Origin: Desulfobacula sp.
GTDB taxonomy: Bacteria > Desulfobacterota > Desulfobacteria > Desulfobacterales > Desulfobacteraceae
Assembly (NCBI RefSeq): GCF_030611305.1
Contig: NZ_JAUWQB010000024.1
Span: forward strand, 1 to 44,448
Direction of reading: 5' to 3'
DNA length: 44,448 nucleotides
The position numbers and the translations under genes are program-made. The notes beneath the pieces are model-generated. The model was not told the origin of the DNA. It was given only the letters and a program-made list of their open reading frames with translations, and made no database searches. Positions 22,499 through 32,101 of the stretch are shown piece after piece (position 1 is the first letter of the stretch; the number at the start of each line of letters is the position of its first letter).

Positions 22499-25075
22499 AT
22501 GACTGAAGCAAATAGCACTGCAGTCGATCAGGATGCACTCCAAGAGATGATTGCCGAGGCGGATACCGGAGCGAGAAATCCTGTCGGCGCATTTCCCAAG
22601 AAAGTCCTCTTTTTTATCCCCTTAATGTGGACACTCTTTCAATTATGGTATGCCTCTCCCTTGCCGTTTATTTTCAATATCCTGGTATTTAATTCCACAG
22701 AAGCAAGGGCCATCCACCTGGCATTTGCCATGTTTTTAGCCTATACTGCCTATCCCACGTTCAAATCATCTCCAAGAGATTATATCCCCCTTCAGGATTG
22801 GTTTTTGGCATTGGTCGGGGCATTCTGCGCAGCCTATCTATTCCTGTTTTATGCAGGGCTTTCAGAACGTCCGGGTGATCCCCTGACTATTGACCTTGTT
22901 GTTGCAGTGATTGGCTTGATTTTATTATTGGAAGCAACAAGACGTGCCTTAGGGCCACCGTTAATGGTGGTCGCTTCAGTCTTTATTTTTTATACCTTTG
23001 CCGGATCCTGGATGCCGGATGTGATTGCCCACAAAGGTGCAAGTCTTGTGAAAGGCATGTCTCACTACTGGCTGGGTACAGAAGGGGTTTATGGGGTGGC
23101 AATAGGAGTTTCAACAGGCATGGTTTTTATGTTTGTGCTGTTCGGATCTTTATTGGAATCAGCAGGTGCGGGTAATTACTTTATCAGGACAGCATTTGCA
23201 GGCCTGGGCCATATGAAAGGGGGGCCTGCCAAGGCAGCAGTCGTATCCTCCGGTATGACAGGGCTTGTATCAGGGTCTTCCATTGCCAATGTCGTTACCA
23301 CCGGAACCTTTACCATACCCTTGATGAGAAAAGTCGGGTTCTCGGCGGAAAAGGCAGGCGCAGTTGAGGTTGCCGCTTCCACCAATGGTCAGCTCACCCC
23401 GCCTGTTATGGGTGCCGCAGCCTTTTTAATGGTTGAATATGTGGGTATTTCCTATCTTGACGTTATAAAGCATGCGTTTTTACCGGCTATTATTTCTTAT
23501 ATTGCATTGGTTTATATTGTCCATCTTGAGTCATGTAAAATGGGGCTCAAGGGCATGAAAAGAACGGTTACAAAAACCGTAGCCCAAAAAGTATTCTCCT
23601 TTATTATGACCTTTCTTTTTATTATTATCATTGGTGGTGCGACCTATTACGGTCTTGGCTGGATAAAGGTTGCAGCCGGTAAGGCAACTATTTATATAGT
23701 AACCCTTTTGCTTGCAGCAGTATATTTTGCATTGGTCTGGCTTGCCTGCAGGGTGCCGGAACTCGAAGTCACACATGAAATTAACGAATTACCAAATCTT
23801 GGTGAGACAGCCCAGGCAGGCTATTATTTTTTGCTCCCTGTTGTTGTCCTGATGTGGTGCTTGACGGTAGAGAGGCTGTCACCATCTTTATCAGCCTATT
23901 GGGCAACCATGCTGCTCATGGTTATTGTATTGACTCAGCGGCCGCTAAAGGGATTTATAAGAAAAACAAAAGGGGATGAATTTTCTTTTAAAAAAGGATT
24001 TAATGAGTTTGTTAACGGCCTTGTGTCGGGTGCAAGAAACATGATCGGCATTGGTGTGGCAACGGCAGCCGCCGGTATTGTTGTCGGAACAGTAACCCTT
24101 ACCGGTATCGGTCTTGTCATGACCGAGTTTGTGGAGTTTATTTCCGGTGGAAATCTGCCGCTCATATTATTTTTTACGGCAATAATCAGCTTGCTCCTGG
24201 GCATGGGACTTCCCACGACAGCCAATTATATTGTCGTATCTACTTTGATGGCACCGGTTATAGTGGAACTGGGGGCACAAAACGGCTTGATTGTGCCTTT
24301 GATTGCAGTCCATCTTTTTGTGTTCTATTTTGGTATCCTGGCAGATGATACACCGCCTGTGGGGTTGGCTGCCTTTGCGGCAGCCGGGATATCCGGCGGT
24401 GATCCAATCCGCACGGGCATCCAGGGGTTTACCTATGATATCAGGACCGCTATTCTACCTTTTATGTTTATTTTTAATACAGAGCTTTTGATGATCGGGA
24501 TCGGTAGCTGGTTCCACCTGATCACTGTTGTGGTTTCCTCCGTGATTGCCATGCTGGCATTTGCCGCCGCTACCCAGGGCTTTTTCCTGACAAAGAGCCG
24601 GTTTTATGAAACCATTGCTCTGCTGCTGGTGACCTTTACCCTGTTCCGGCCCGGATTTTTCTGGGACAAGGTTTATCCGCCCTTTGAGGAAAAGCCCGGG
24701 ACCCAATTGGTTCAGATCGTTGAAAACCTGGAACCCGGTTCCATGCTTCGTCTGAAAATCAAAGGCGAGAATATTAAAGGCAAGGAGTATACAAAAGCCT
24801 TAATGTTTCCAGTGGGTAATGCCCAAAACGGTGTGGACAGGCTTAATGAGATCGGGTTTGAAACACGCATTGAAGATGGTAAGATCCTGGTGGATAATGT
24901 GGTTTTTTCAAGCAATGCTGAGAAAATGGGAATTGATTTTGATCAGGAAATATTAATGGTCAAAATTCCATCAAAGCGGCCGTCAAAACAACTAATGTTT
25001 ATTCCGGCACTGGGTTTGCTGGCATTGGTCTTTTTTGTGCAGCGAAAAAGAAGGGATAAACTTGCACCAACCTGA
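22499..25075 (+). CDS. TRAP transporter permease, 4TM/12TM fusion, with DUF3394-like C-terminus
   Basis: The 858-residue integral membrane protein joins the small DctQ-like module (about residues 30-170) and the large DctM-like module (about 175-720), as is usual in TAXI-type TRAP systems. Signature stretches include GSSIANVVTTGTFTIPLMRKVGFS and GQLTPPVMGAAAFLMVEY in the first half and LLGMGLPTTANYIVVSTL and GILADDTPPVGLAAFAAAGISGG in the second. Residues about 735-835 form a soluble PDZ-like DUF3394 domain (SMLRLKIKGENIKGKEY, NAEKMGIDFDQEI), ending in a last TM helix. Transport is ion-gradient driven, not ATP driven. GGAGG precedes the ATG. The Usp-like gene follows after 22 bp. Confidence 0.96.
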   Translation: MTEANSTAVDQDALQEMIAEADTGARNPVGAFPKKVLFFIPLMWTLFQLWYASPLPFIFNILVFNSTEARAIHLAFAMFLAYTAYPTFKSSPRDYIPLQDWFLALVGAFCAAYLFLFYAGLSERPGDPLTIDLVVAVIGLILLLEATRRALGPPLMVVASVFIFYTFAGSWMPDVIAHKGASLVKGMSHYWLGTEGVYGVAIGVSTGMVFMFVLFGSLLESAGAGNYFIRTAFAGLGHMKGGPAKAAVVSSGMTGLVSGSSIANVVTTGTFTIPLMRKVGFSAEKAGAVEVAASTNGQLTPPVMGAAAFLMVEYVGISYLDVIKHAFLPAIISYIALVYIVHLESCKMGLKGMKRTVTKTVAQKVFSFIMTFLFIIIIGGATYYGLGWIKVAAGKATIYIVTLLLAAVYFALVWLACRVPELEVTHEINELPNLGETAQAGYYFLLPVVVLMWCLTVERLSPSLSAYWATMLLMVIVLTQRPLKGFIRKTKGDEFSFKKGFNEFVNGLVSGARNMIGIGVATAAAGIVVGTVTLTGIGLVMTEFVEFISGGNLPLILFFTAIISLLLGMGLPTTANYIVVSTLMAPVIVELGAQNGLIVPLIAVHLFVFYFGILADDTPPVGLAAFAAAGISGGDPIRTGIQGFTYDIRTAILPFMFIFNTELLMIGIGSWFHLITVVVSSVIAMLAFAAATQGFFLTKSRFYETIALLLVTFTLFRPGFFWDKVYPPFEEKPGTQLVQIVENLEPGSMLRLKIKGENIKGKEYTKALMFPVGNAQNGVDRLNEIGFETRIEDGKILVDNVVFSSNAEKMGIDFDQEILMVKIPSKRPSKQLMFIPALGLLALVFFVQRKRRDKLAPT

Positions 25076-25097
25076 TTTTTTTTTACAGGAGTAACTT

Positions 25098-25532
25098 ATG
25101 TTTAAAAAAATACTAGTACCCATTGATGTGGATTATCCAAAAACATCAAAGGCAGTATATGATAATGCAGCAGATATTGCCAGATTGAGTGGTGCCGATA
25201 TTCATTTGGTTAGCGTGATGCCGGGATTTGGTATGCCCATAGTGGCCTCTTTTGTTACAGATGAAATGAAAAACGAAGCCAAAAAAGAATTTGCAAAAGC
25301 ATTAAAAGAATTCATGGATAAAAACTGTGGGGACAATGTCACCGCCAAAGTGCTGGTTGGCAAGCATCATGAGGTGATTCTGGAAATGGCAGATAAATGG
25401 GGGGCAGATTTAATTGTGGTTTATCATAACCACAGGCGCAAGGTTAATGAGGCGTTTTCACAGACCTGTGCCCAGAAGATCGTTAAGAATGCCAATTGTT
25501 CTGTTTTAAGGTTACGCAATGTTTTAAGCTGA
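25098..25532 (+). CDS. Universal stress protein family, nucleotide-binding motif lost
   Basis: The 144-residue protein starts KKILVPIDVDYPKTSKAVYDNAADIARLSGADIHLVSV, the usual UspA beginning with the early Asp. It closes with a CSVLRL strand. In ATP-binding Usps the region after ADLIVV carries G-x2-G-x9-G-S/T. Here it reads YHNHRRKVNEAFSQTCAQ, with all the glycines gone, so ATP binding is doubtful. TeaD, a Usp encoded with the TeaABC TRAP transporter in Halomonas, binds ATP and restrains transport, so a regulatory role here is a fair guess though by another mechanism. The gene is 22 bp behind the permease gene with CAGGAGT before ATG. Confidence 0.9.
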   Translation: MFKKILVPIDVDYPKTSKAVYDNAADIARLSGADIHLVSVMPGFGMPIVASFVTDEMKNEAKKEFAKALKEFMDKNCGDNVTAKVLVGKHHEVILEMADKWGADLIVVYHNHRRKVNEAFSQTCAQKIVKNANCSVLRLRNVLS

Positions 25533-25548
25533 TATTTAAGTATTTATT

Positions 25549-25605
25549 GACAGAAACCAAGGCTTTAGCTACACAAACATTTTATGTGGTTAAAGCCTTG
25601 CTGTC
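25549..25605 (+). other. Long hairpin after the Usp gene
   Basis: CAAGGCTTTA (25558-25567) and TAAAGCCTTG (25591-25600) pair perfectly, and flanking GACAG/CTGTC extends the stem past a 4-nt asymmetric bulge. There is no T run behind it, so it is not a standard terminator. It may be an mRNA 3'-end stabilising structure or a bidirectional element. The remaining bases to 25726 show no gene. Confidence 0.5.
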
Positions 25606-25726
25606 TGTGTCGTTCTACAGGGATGAAGTTTTTTAATAGCTTAACAAGAAATAAAATGGTATTTTTAAGGCTGTTTTTCTGCTCCTCTGAAAATTGAATT
25701 AATGAGAAGACGGGTAAAATTAAACC

Positions 25727-26623
25727 ATGAAAATCAGCAATCGTATGAAAAGACCCACTCCTTTAAAATCCGGGGATATATTAGGTGTCTGTGCTCCGTC
25801 CGCACGCTTTGATACTGAAAAATTAAACAAGGGGATTCATGTTCTTAAAAATTTGGGTTTTGAGGTTAAAGTCCCCGAAGAGATTTTTAAAAAGAAGAGA
25901 TATCTTGCAGGAGATGATGTACTTCGGGCAAATGTGATCAACAAACTTTTTTCAGATTCGGATATAGATGGAATTATTTGTGCCAGGGGTGGTTTTGGCG
26001 CGATGAGAATCCTGAATCACTTAAACTGGAACTGTATCAAACAAAATCCCAAACCGTTTATCGGGTTCTCTGACAATACGGCAATATTGTTGTCTATCAT
26101 TGGTGAAACAGGAAATTCAGTTATTCACGGGCCCAATGTGGTTTCATTTGCCAGTGCCCCTGAAAAAACCATTGATTCGTTTTACAAAACACTAATGGGC
26201 TCTTTGGATAAAATCGAAGTGATGGACGGGCAAATTATCAAACCCGGTAAGTGTACAGGCGTATTAAAGGGAGGGAACATCTCAACCATATCCCATCTCC
26301 TGGGTACAAAATTCCAACCGGACTTTAAGAACACTGTTCTATTTCTGGAGGACATCGGAGAGCCAGCCTATAAAATTGACCGGATGCTGACACAGATGAA
26401 AATGGCAGGTCTGTTTAACGGGATACGGGGAGTGATTACCGGGGCCTTTAAAAAATGTGACAATGATGAGTATATAGAAGAGATACTGTCTGAAATATTT
26501 GAGGAATACAATGTTCCGATTCTTTCAGGGTTGGATTCCGGCCACGGAAAGGTTAATTTATCTTTATGCATGGGAGCTTATATTAAGATGGATACAATAT
26601 CTTCAAGAATTCACTGGATTTAA
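25727..26623 (+). CDS. LD-carboxypeptidase (peptidase family S66)
   Basis: The 298-residue enzyme belongs to the LdcA/MccF family, which removes the terminal D-Ala from murein tetrapeptides during cytoplasmic peptidoglycan recycling, or cleaves related amide bonds. The nucleophile Ser115 lies in FIGFSDNTA. The Glu of the Ser-Glu-His triad is in FLEDIGEPAYKIDRM and the His in SGLDSGHGKVN. The early GDILGVCAPSA and ICARGGFGAMRIL stretches are typical. No signal peptide, so it is cytoplasmic. The ATG at 25727 has a weak ribosome binding site; ATG 25745 is possible. The serine hydrolase gene follows after 6 bp. Confidence 0.92.
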   Translation: MKISNRMKRPTPLKSGDILGVCAPSARFDTEKLNKGIHVLKNLGFEVKVPEEIFKKKRYLAGDDVLRANVINKLFSDSDIDGIICARGGFGAMRILNHLNWNCIKQNPKPFIGFSDNTAILLSIIGETGNSVIHGPNVVSFASAPEKTIDSFYKTLMGSLDKIEVMDGQIIKPGKCTGVLKGGNISTISHLLGTKFQPDFKNTVLFLEDIGEPAYKIDRMLTQMKMAGLFNGIRGVITGAFKKCDNDEYIEEILSEIFEEYNVPILSGLDSGHGKVNLSLCMGAYIKMDTISSRIHWI

Positions 26624-26629
26624 TTTTTT

Positions 26630-27712
26630 ATGGACAAAGACAGAATCTCCAAAGAGATGGAACAGGCCATTTTAAAAGGTGTTTTCCCCGGGGCAGTTCT
26701 ATTATGTGCCGCAAACCAGAAAATTGTCTTTCATGAATCTTATGGGATGGCTGATATTTTTGAAAAAAGAAAAATGAGAAAAGATAGTATTTTCGATCTT
26801 GCTTCCTTGACAAAACCCCTGGCAACAACACTGGCCTTATCTAAGCTCATTGAAAGACATCAGGTTTTTTTGGACCAGAAGACAGGATCAATTCTGAAAG
26901 AATTTAAAACATCCCCCAAAGCAGACATTACCATTGATATGCTGCTCAGACATACTTCAGGGTTTCCCGCCCTTCGTGAGTATTTTAGAAAAATTATAAA
27001 AACAGATGAAAATCCAAGGCAATATCTTAGGCATCTTCTTGTCCATGAACCACTTGAGAATAATATTGGCGAACGCCAGATATATAGTGATTTAGGCTTT
27101 ATGGTCCTGTCATGGATAATTGAAAAAATAGCCGGCCAAAGACTGGATCGGTTTGTTTCAGAGCAAATTTATTATCCCCTTGAAATAGATGATCTGTTTT
27201 TTATAGATCTGAATCTAAAAAATGAAAAATTTAACAAGTATCGACAAAAAATTGTGGCCACTCAGAAATGTCCCTGGAGAAAAAAAGTTTTGAAAGGTGA
27301 AGTAGACGATGATAATGCCTGGGCTGTTGGAGGGATAGAAGGGCATGCCGGACTTTTCGGAGATGCCGGCTCAATATATAAACTTTGCTGTGAAATATTG
27401 AATGCATTGCTAAATAAATCAACAAAGGTATTGGCACCGGATATTATAAAAACCTTTGTTCAAAAGAACAATCAATATGATATGGTTGCAGGATTTGATA
27501 CTCCCTCAAAAAAGAATTCTTCTTCCGGCCAATTTTTTTCAGCCTCATCTGTGGGCCATCTTGGGTTTACAGGCACCTCTTTCTGGATTGATCCTGAAAC
27601 ATCATTGATAATTATTTTTTTAACCAATAGAGTACACCCTTTAAGATCAAACGAGGGGATAAAAAAATTCCGTCCGCAAATACATGATTTAATATATTCT
27701 GAATTAATATGA
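26630..27712 (+). CDS. Serine beta-lactamase-fold hydrolase (class C/esterase type)
   Basis: The 360-residue protein has the penicillin-binding fold active site: SLTK (Ser59, Lys62) with the start FDLASLTKPLATT, YSDLGF in the place of the second Y-x-N motif, and HLGFTGTSFWIDP for the third (K/H-T/S-G). Such proteins are D-aminopeptidases, esterases or peptidoglycan carboxypeptidases; a true beta-lactamase is unlikely, and no signal peptide is visible. Position 6 bp after an LD-carboxypeptidase and just before mreB suggests muropeptide metabolism. The ribosome binding site is weak, which fits translational coupling to the preceding gene. Confidence 0.88.
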   Translation: MDKDRISKEMEQAILKGVFPGAVLLCAANQKIVFHESYGMADIFEKRKMRKDSIFDLASLTKPLATTLALSKLIERHQVFLDQKTGSILKEFKTSPKADITIDMLLRHTSGFPALREYFRKIIKTDENPRQYLRHLLVHEPLENNIGERQIYSDLGFMVLSWIIEKIAGQRLDRFVSEQIYYPLEIDDLFFIDLNLKNEKFNKYRQKIVATQKCPWRKKVLKGEVDDDNAWAVGGIEGHAGLFGDAGSIYKLCCEILNALLNKSTKVLAPDIIKTFVQKNNQYDMVAGFDTPSKKNSSSGQFFSASSVGHLGFTGTSFWIDPETSLIIIFLTNRVHPLRSNEGIKKFRPQIHDLIYSELI

Positions 27713-27776
27713 AATATTGTGGTGCTAAGGCTTTTTGGACTTGTAAAAAACTGTTAAGTTTGTTAGCAAATAATCT

Positions 27777-28882
<1,106 letters not shown>

Positions 28883-28886
28883 TTTA

Positions 28887-29699
28887 ATGTTTTCACAAAA
28901 ATTGCTTATCTTTGTTGGAGTTGCTCTCTTTATTGCTATCAATTTTATCGTAATGACCATGAGCAGCAGGGAATCAATACCGACCAGCGGCATTGAGCGA
29001 TTATTCATTACCATTACTTCTCCAGTTCAACAGGCAGTCACCACGACCATTCATTTTACCCAGAATGTCTGGGACACTTACTTTATGTCGGTCCTTGCCG
29101 TTAAAGAGAATATTGAACTTAAAAAACAGCTTGGGAAAGCAATAGAAATCAAAAATCGGTATGAAGAGCTGGAACTTGAAAACACCCGGCTTAAAAAATT
29201 TGTTAATTTTACGGGCCAGGTTCTGGACACTTATGTGGCAGCTCAAATTATTGCAAGGGACCCATCTCCATGGTTTAAAACCATTATAATCGATAAGGGC
29301 GCAAAAGATGGTCTTGTGAAAGGAAGTCCTGTGGTTGTTTCCGAAGGAATTGTCGGACAAACAATCAAAGTTGCAAACGATTATTCCAGAGTTCTTTTGA
29401 TTACGGACAGAAACTCTGCTGTTGATGCTCTTGTCCAGAATTCCCGTGTTCGCGGTATTGTAAAAGGGAACAATGAGGACAATTGTTCTTTTGTATATGC
29501 ATTAAGAAAAGATGAGATGAAAGAGGGTGAAATGATTATCTCCTCCGGATTGGATCAAGTGTTTCCCAAAGGGCTTAAAATCGGCAGAATTTTAAAAGTG
29601 ACAAAGGTCCATTCTCAACTTTTTCAGGATATCACTATAGAGACCAGCGTTGATTTTGACAGAATAGAAGAAGTCCTAGTGTTTAAAAACGATAGATGA
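28887..29699 (+). CDS. mreC: Rod-shape protein MreC
   Basis: The 270-residue bitopic membrane protein has a TM helix at about 5-26 and a coiled coil at about 68-108 (VKENIELKKQLGKAIEIKNRYEEL region). The periplasmic beta-barrel pair follows with the family signatures ARDPSPWFKTIIIDKGAKDGL, GSPVVVSEGIVGQ and LITDRNSAVDALVQNSRVRGI. It links cytoplasmic MreB to PBP2 and RodA. ATG lies 4 bases after the mreB stop, with mreD 22 bases behind. Confidence 0.95.
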   Translation: MFSQKLLIFVGVALFIAINFIVMTMSSRESIPTSGIERLFITITSPVQQAVTTTIHFTQNVWDTYFMSVLAVKENIELKKQLGKAIEIKNRYEELELENTRLKKFVNFTGQVLDTYVAAQIIARDPSPWFKTIIIDKGAKDGLVKGSPVVVSEGIVGQTIKVANDYSRVLLITDRNSAVDALVQNSRVRGIVKGNNEDNCSFVYALRKDEMKEGEMIISSGLDQVFPKGLKIGRILKVTKVHSQLFQDITIETSVDFDRIEEVLVFKNDR

Positions 29700-29721
29700 A
29701 TTATTTTGAAATGGTCCAATA

Positions 29722-30270
29722 ATGAATACATTGTTTTTCATCATTCTCACGATTTTTTTAATTATCCTTCAAACGATTGTCCTGCCATCTTTTTCCTGGT
29801 TTGATCAGTGTTTTGATCTGCTTATCATCGATGTTCTTTTTTTAAGCCTTATTTCATCCCACTATTCAATGGTTGCCGCTATCATTATTATTGGATGCAT
29901 CATGGACAGTATCTCCGGTGTTCCATTCTACTACCATATTTTTTCGTATTTATGGATTTATATAATCGTGTCCTTGGTTAAACAATTACTTTTTCAAAAA
30001 AGCATCATTTTTATTTTTATTATCAGCTTTGTATCCGTATTCATCCAGCATGGATTGTTGTTGTTTTCAGTCTTTATCAATCAAGGCAGCAACACCATCT
30101 GGACATTCGATTTCGGCCTTCTGATAAGACAGGCATTTTGGGGTTTTATTTTTATCCCACCCAGTATCTGGTTGGTAAATATTTGCTGGCAGAATTGGAT
30201 TTTTGTAACAAAATTTTTGCGAAACAGATTACTTAAAAAGATAGAGGGCAGGATTGACCGAATTCAATAA
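29722..30270 (+). CDS. mreD: Rod-shape protein MreD
   Basis: The 182-residue, highly hydrophobic protein has about five or six TM helices and an early acidic loop. Sequence conservation in MreD is always low; identity rests on length, topology, the segment GCIMDSISGVPFYYHIFSYLWIY (about 72-94) and position between mreC and mrdA. The last 17 bases overlap the TTG start of mrdA. Confidence 0.88.
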   Translation: MNTLFFIILTIFLIILQTIVLPSFSWFDQCFDLLIIDVLFLSLISSHYSMVAAIIIIGCIMDSISGVPFYYHIFSYLWIYIIVSLVKQLLFQKSIIFIFIISFVSVFIQHGLLLFSVFINQGSNTIWTFDFGLLIRQAFWGFIFIPPSIWLVNICWQNWIFVTKFLRNRLLKKIEGRIDRIQ

Positions 30271-32098
30271 AAATCCAGATAGAGAATGGATAAAGCAAAG
30301 ACTTATCGGCGCAAGTGTATGCGTTCTGTTTGTTTTTGCCAGCTTGTTTTTTCGGTTGATATATCTTCAAATTATCAAAGGTGAGGAATACAGACTTTTA
30401 TCTGAAAAAAATGCCGTGCGTCTTAAAAGTATTAAGCCCTCTCGCGGTCTTGTATTTGACAGAAATAAAAGACTGATGGTTGATAACAGACCTTCTTTTA
30501 ACCTTAAAATAGTTCGTGAAGATGCAGGCGATGTTAAAAAGACTGTTAAAAAGGTTGCCGAATTGATCCAAGTCCCTTTTCAGGAACTCATGGACAGTAT
30601 CGCCCGGGCAGGGAAGGGAACCTTTTACAAATCTGTAACATTAAAAAGTGATATCTCAAGAGAGCAGCTTGCCATAGTTGAAGCTCATAAATTTGATCTG
30701 CCAGGAATTCATATCGATATAGAGCCCACAAGACATTATATATATAAAAAAACTGCCTCCCATATTTTAGGGTATATAGGACAAATAAACAGGAAGGAAC
30801 TGAAAAGTGGTAAATATCCCAATGTTAGGTCAGGAGACTTAATCGGCAGATATGGTATTGAAAAAAGTTTTGAAAAATATTTACAGGGGAAACGGGGCGG
30901 AAGACAAATAGAAGTTGATGCCAACGGTAGAACGATTAAGATTTTGAGAACTATTGATCCTGTCGCAGGACTCGATTTAAATCTTACATTAGATCTTGAT
31001 TTGCAAAAGACAGCTCAAAAATTGCTTGAAAATAAGGATGGGGCTGTCGTGGCCATTGATCCTGACAATGGGGATGTTCTTGTGATGGCAAGCAGTCCAA
31101 ATTTTGATCAAAACGATTTTATCGGTGGCATCAGCAGCAAAAAATGGAAAGTGCTGATTACTGATCCGGGTAAACCAATGATCAACAAGGCGATTCAGGC
31201 AGAATATCCTCCGGCATCCACGTATAAAATAATTACCTCATTTGCAGCACTTGAAGAAAAACATATTGATATAAACACCACTACATATTGTCCGGGGTTT
31301 TTCAAATATGGCAATAGAGTTTATCGTTGCTGGAATAAACGTGGGCACGGTGAGCTAAGTATTATTGACGCTCTTGCACAATCCTGTGATGTCTTTTATT
31401 ATCAGGCAGGAGTCACAACAGGGGTGGATGCACTGGCACAGTATGCAAGGGGTAGCGGACTTGGGAAAAAAACAGGTATTATGCTTGGAAACGAAAAAAA
31501 AGGACTCATCCCAACCTCGGCCTGGAAAAAGAAACGATACAATGAATCCTGGCAAGGTGGTGAAACACTTTCAGTGGCAATAGGGCAGAGTTACGATCTG
31601 GTTACACCTTTGCAAATGGCGGTCTTGATGGCTGCTGTGGGAAATGGCGGCACCTTGTACAGGCCCAGAATTGTCAAAACTATTGAGGACAGCCATGGAA
31701 AAATTGTTAAGAAAATTGAGCCTCAAATTACAGGCGGCCTGCCTGCAAGCAAAGAGACACTGCATATAGTTAGAACCGCGCTTTTAAAAGTTGTTCAGGG
31801 TAAGAGGGGGACAGCAAGAGGAATTAGACTGAAAAATGTTGAAATAGCAGGGAAAACAGGAACTGCCCAGGTTTTTAGTATTAAAAAAGATGAGAAAATA
31901 AAAACAGAAGATCTGAAATATTCATTACGGGATCATGCCTGGTTTGTAAGTTATGCCCCTGCTGAAAACCCTGTTATCGCAATAGCTGTGATTATTGAGC
32001 ATGGAGAGCATGGATCAACCACGGCAGCACCTATAGCAGGCGCTTTAATTGAGCAGTATACGCAAGACTTTTCAACAGAAGAAATATTAACGGAGTAG
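30254..32098 (+). CDS. mrdA: Penicillin-binding protein 2 (elongasome transpeptidase)
   Basis: The 614-residue class B PBP crosslinks peptidoglycan in the elongation complex with RodA. A cytoplasmic N-terminus and one TM (about 18-38) precede the pedestal domain with R-G-x-x-x-D-R-N (SRGLVFDRNKRLM). The transpeptidase domain starts near 250; its motifs are SxxK in YPPASTYKI, SxN as SCD within LAQSCDVFYY, and KTG in VEIAGKTGTAQV. The start is TTG at 30254, preceded by GAGGGCAGG, and overlaps mreD. No ATG lies in frame before the conserved KQRLIGAS segment. The rodA gene follows after 3 bp. Confidence 0.95.
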   Translation: MTEFNKNPDREWIKQRLIGASVCVLFVFASLFFRLIYLQIIKGEEYRLLSEKNAVRLKSIKPSRGLVFDRNKRLMVDNRPSFNLKIVREDAGDVKKTVKKVAELIQVPFQELMDSIARAGKGTFYKSVTLKSDISREQLAIVEAHKFDLPGIHIDIEPTRHYIYKKTASHILGYIGQINRKELKSGKYPNVRSGDLIGRYGIEKSFEKYLQGKRGGRQIEVDANGRTIKILRTIDPVAGLDLNLTLDLDLQKTAQKLLENKDGAVVAIDPDNGDVLVMASSPNFDQNDFIGGISSKKWKVLITDPGKPMINKAIQAEYPPASTYKIITSFAALEEKHIDINTTTYCPGFFKYGNRVYRCWNKRGHGELSIIDALAQSCDVFYYQAGVTTGVDALAQYARGSGLGKKTGIMLGNEKKGLIPTSAWKKKRYNESWQGGETLSVAIGQSYDLVTPLQMAVLMAAVGNGGTLYRPRIVKTIEDSHGKIVKKIEPQITGGLPASKETLHIVRTALLKVVQGKRGTARGIRLKNVEIAGKTGTAQVFSIKKDEKIKTEDLKYSLRDHAWFVSYAPAENPVIAIAVIIEHGEHGSTTAAPIAGALIEQYTQDFSTEEILTE

Positions 32099-32101
32099 CC
32101 C

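Noticed and set aside
26630-27712. True antibiotic-inactivating class C beta-lactamase
   Set aside because: No export signal, YSD in place of Y-x-N and cell-wall gene neighbours favour an esterase or muropeptide hydrolase.
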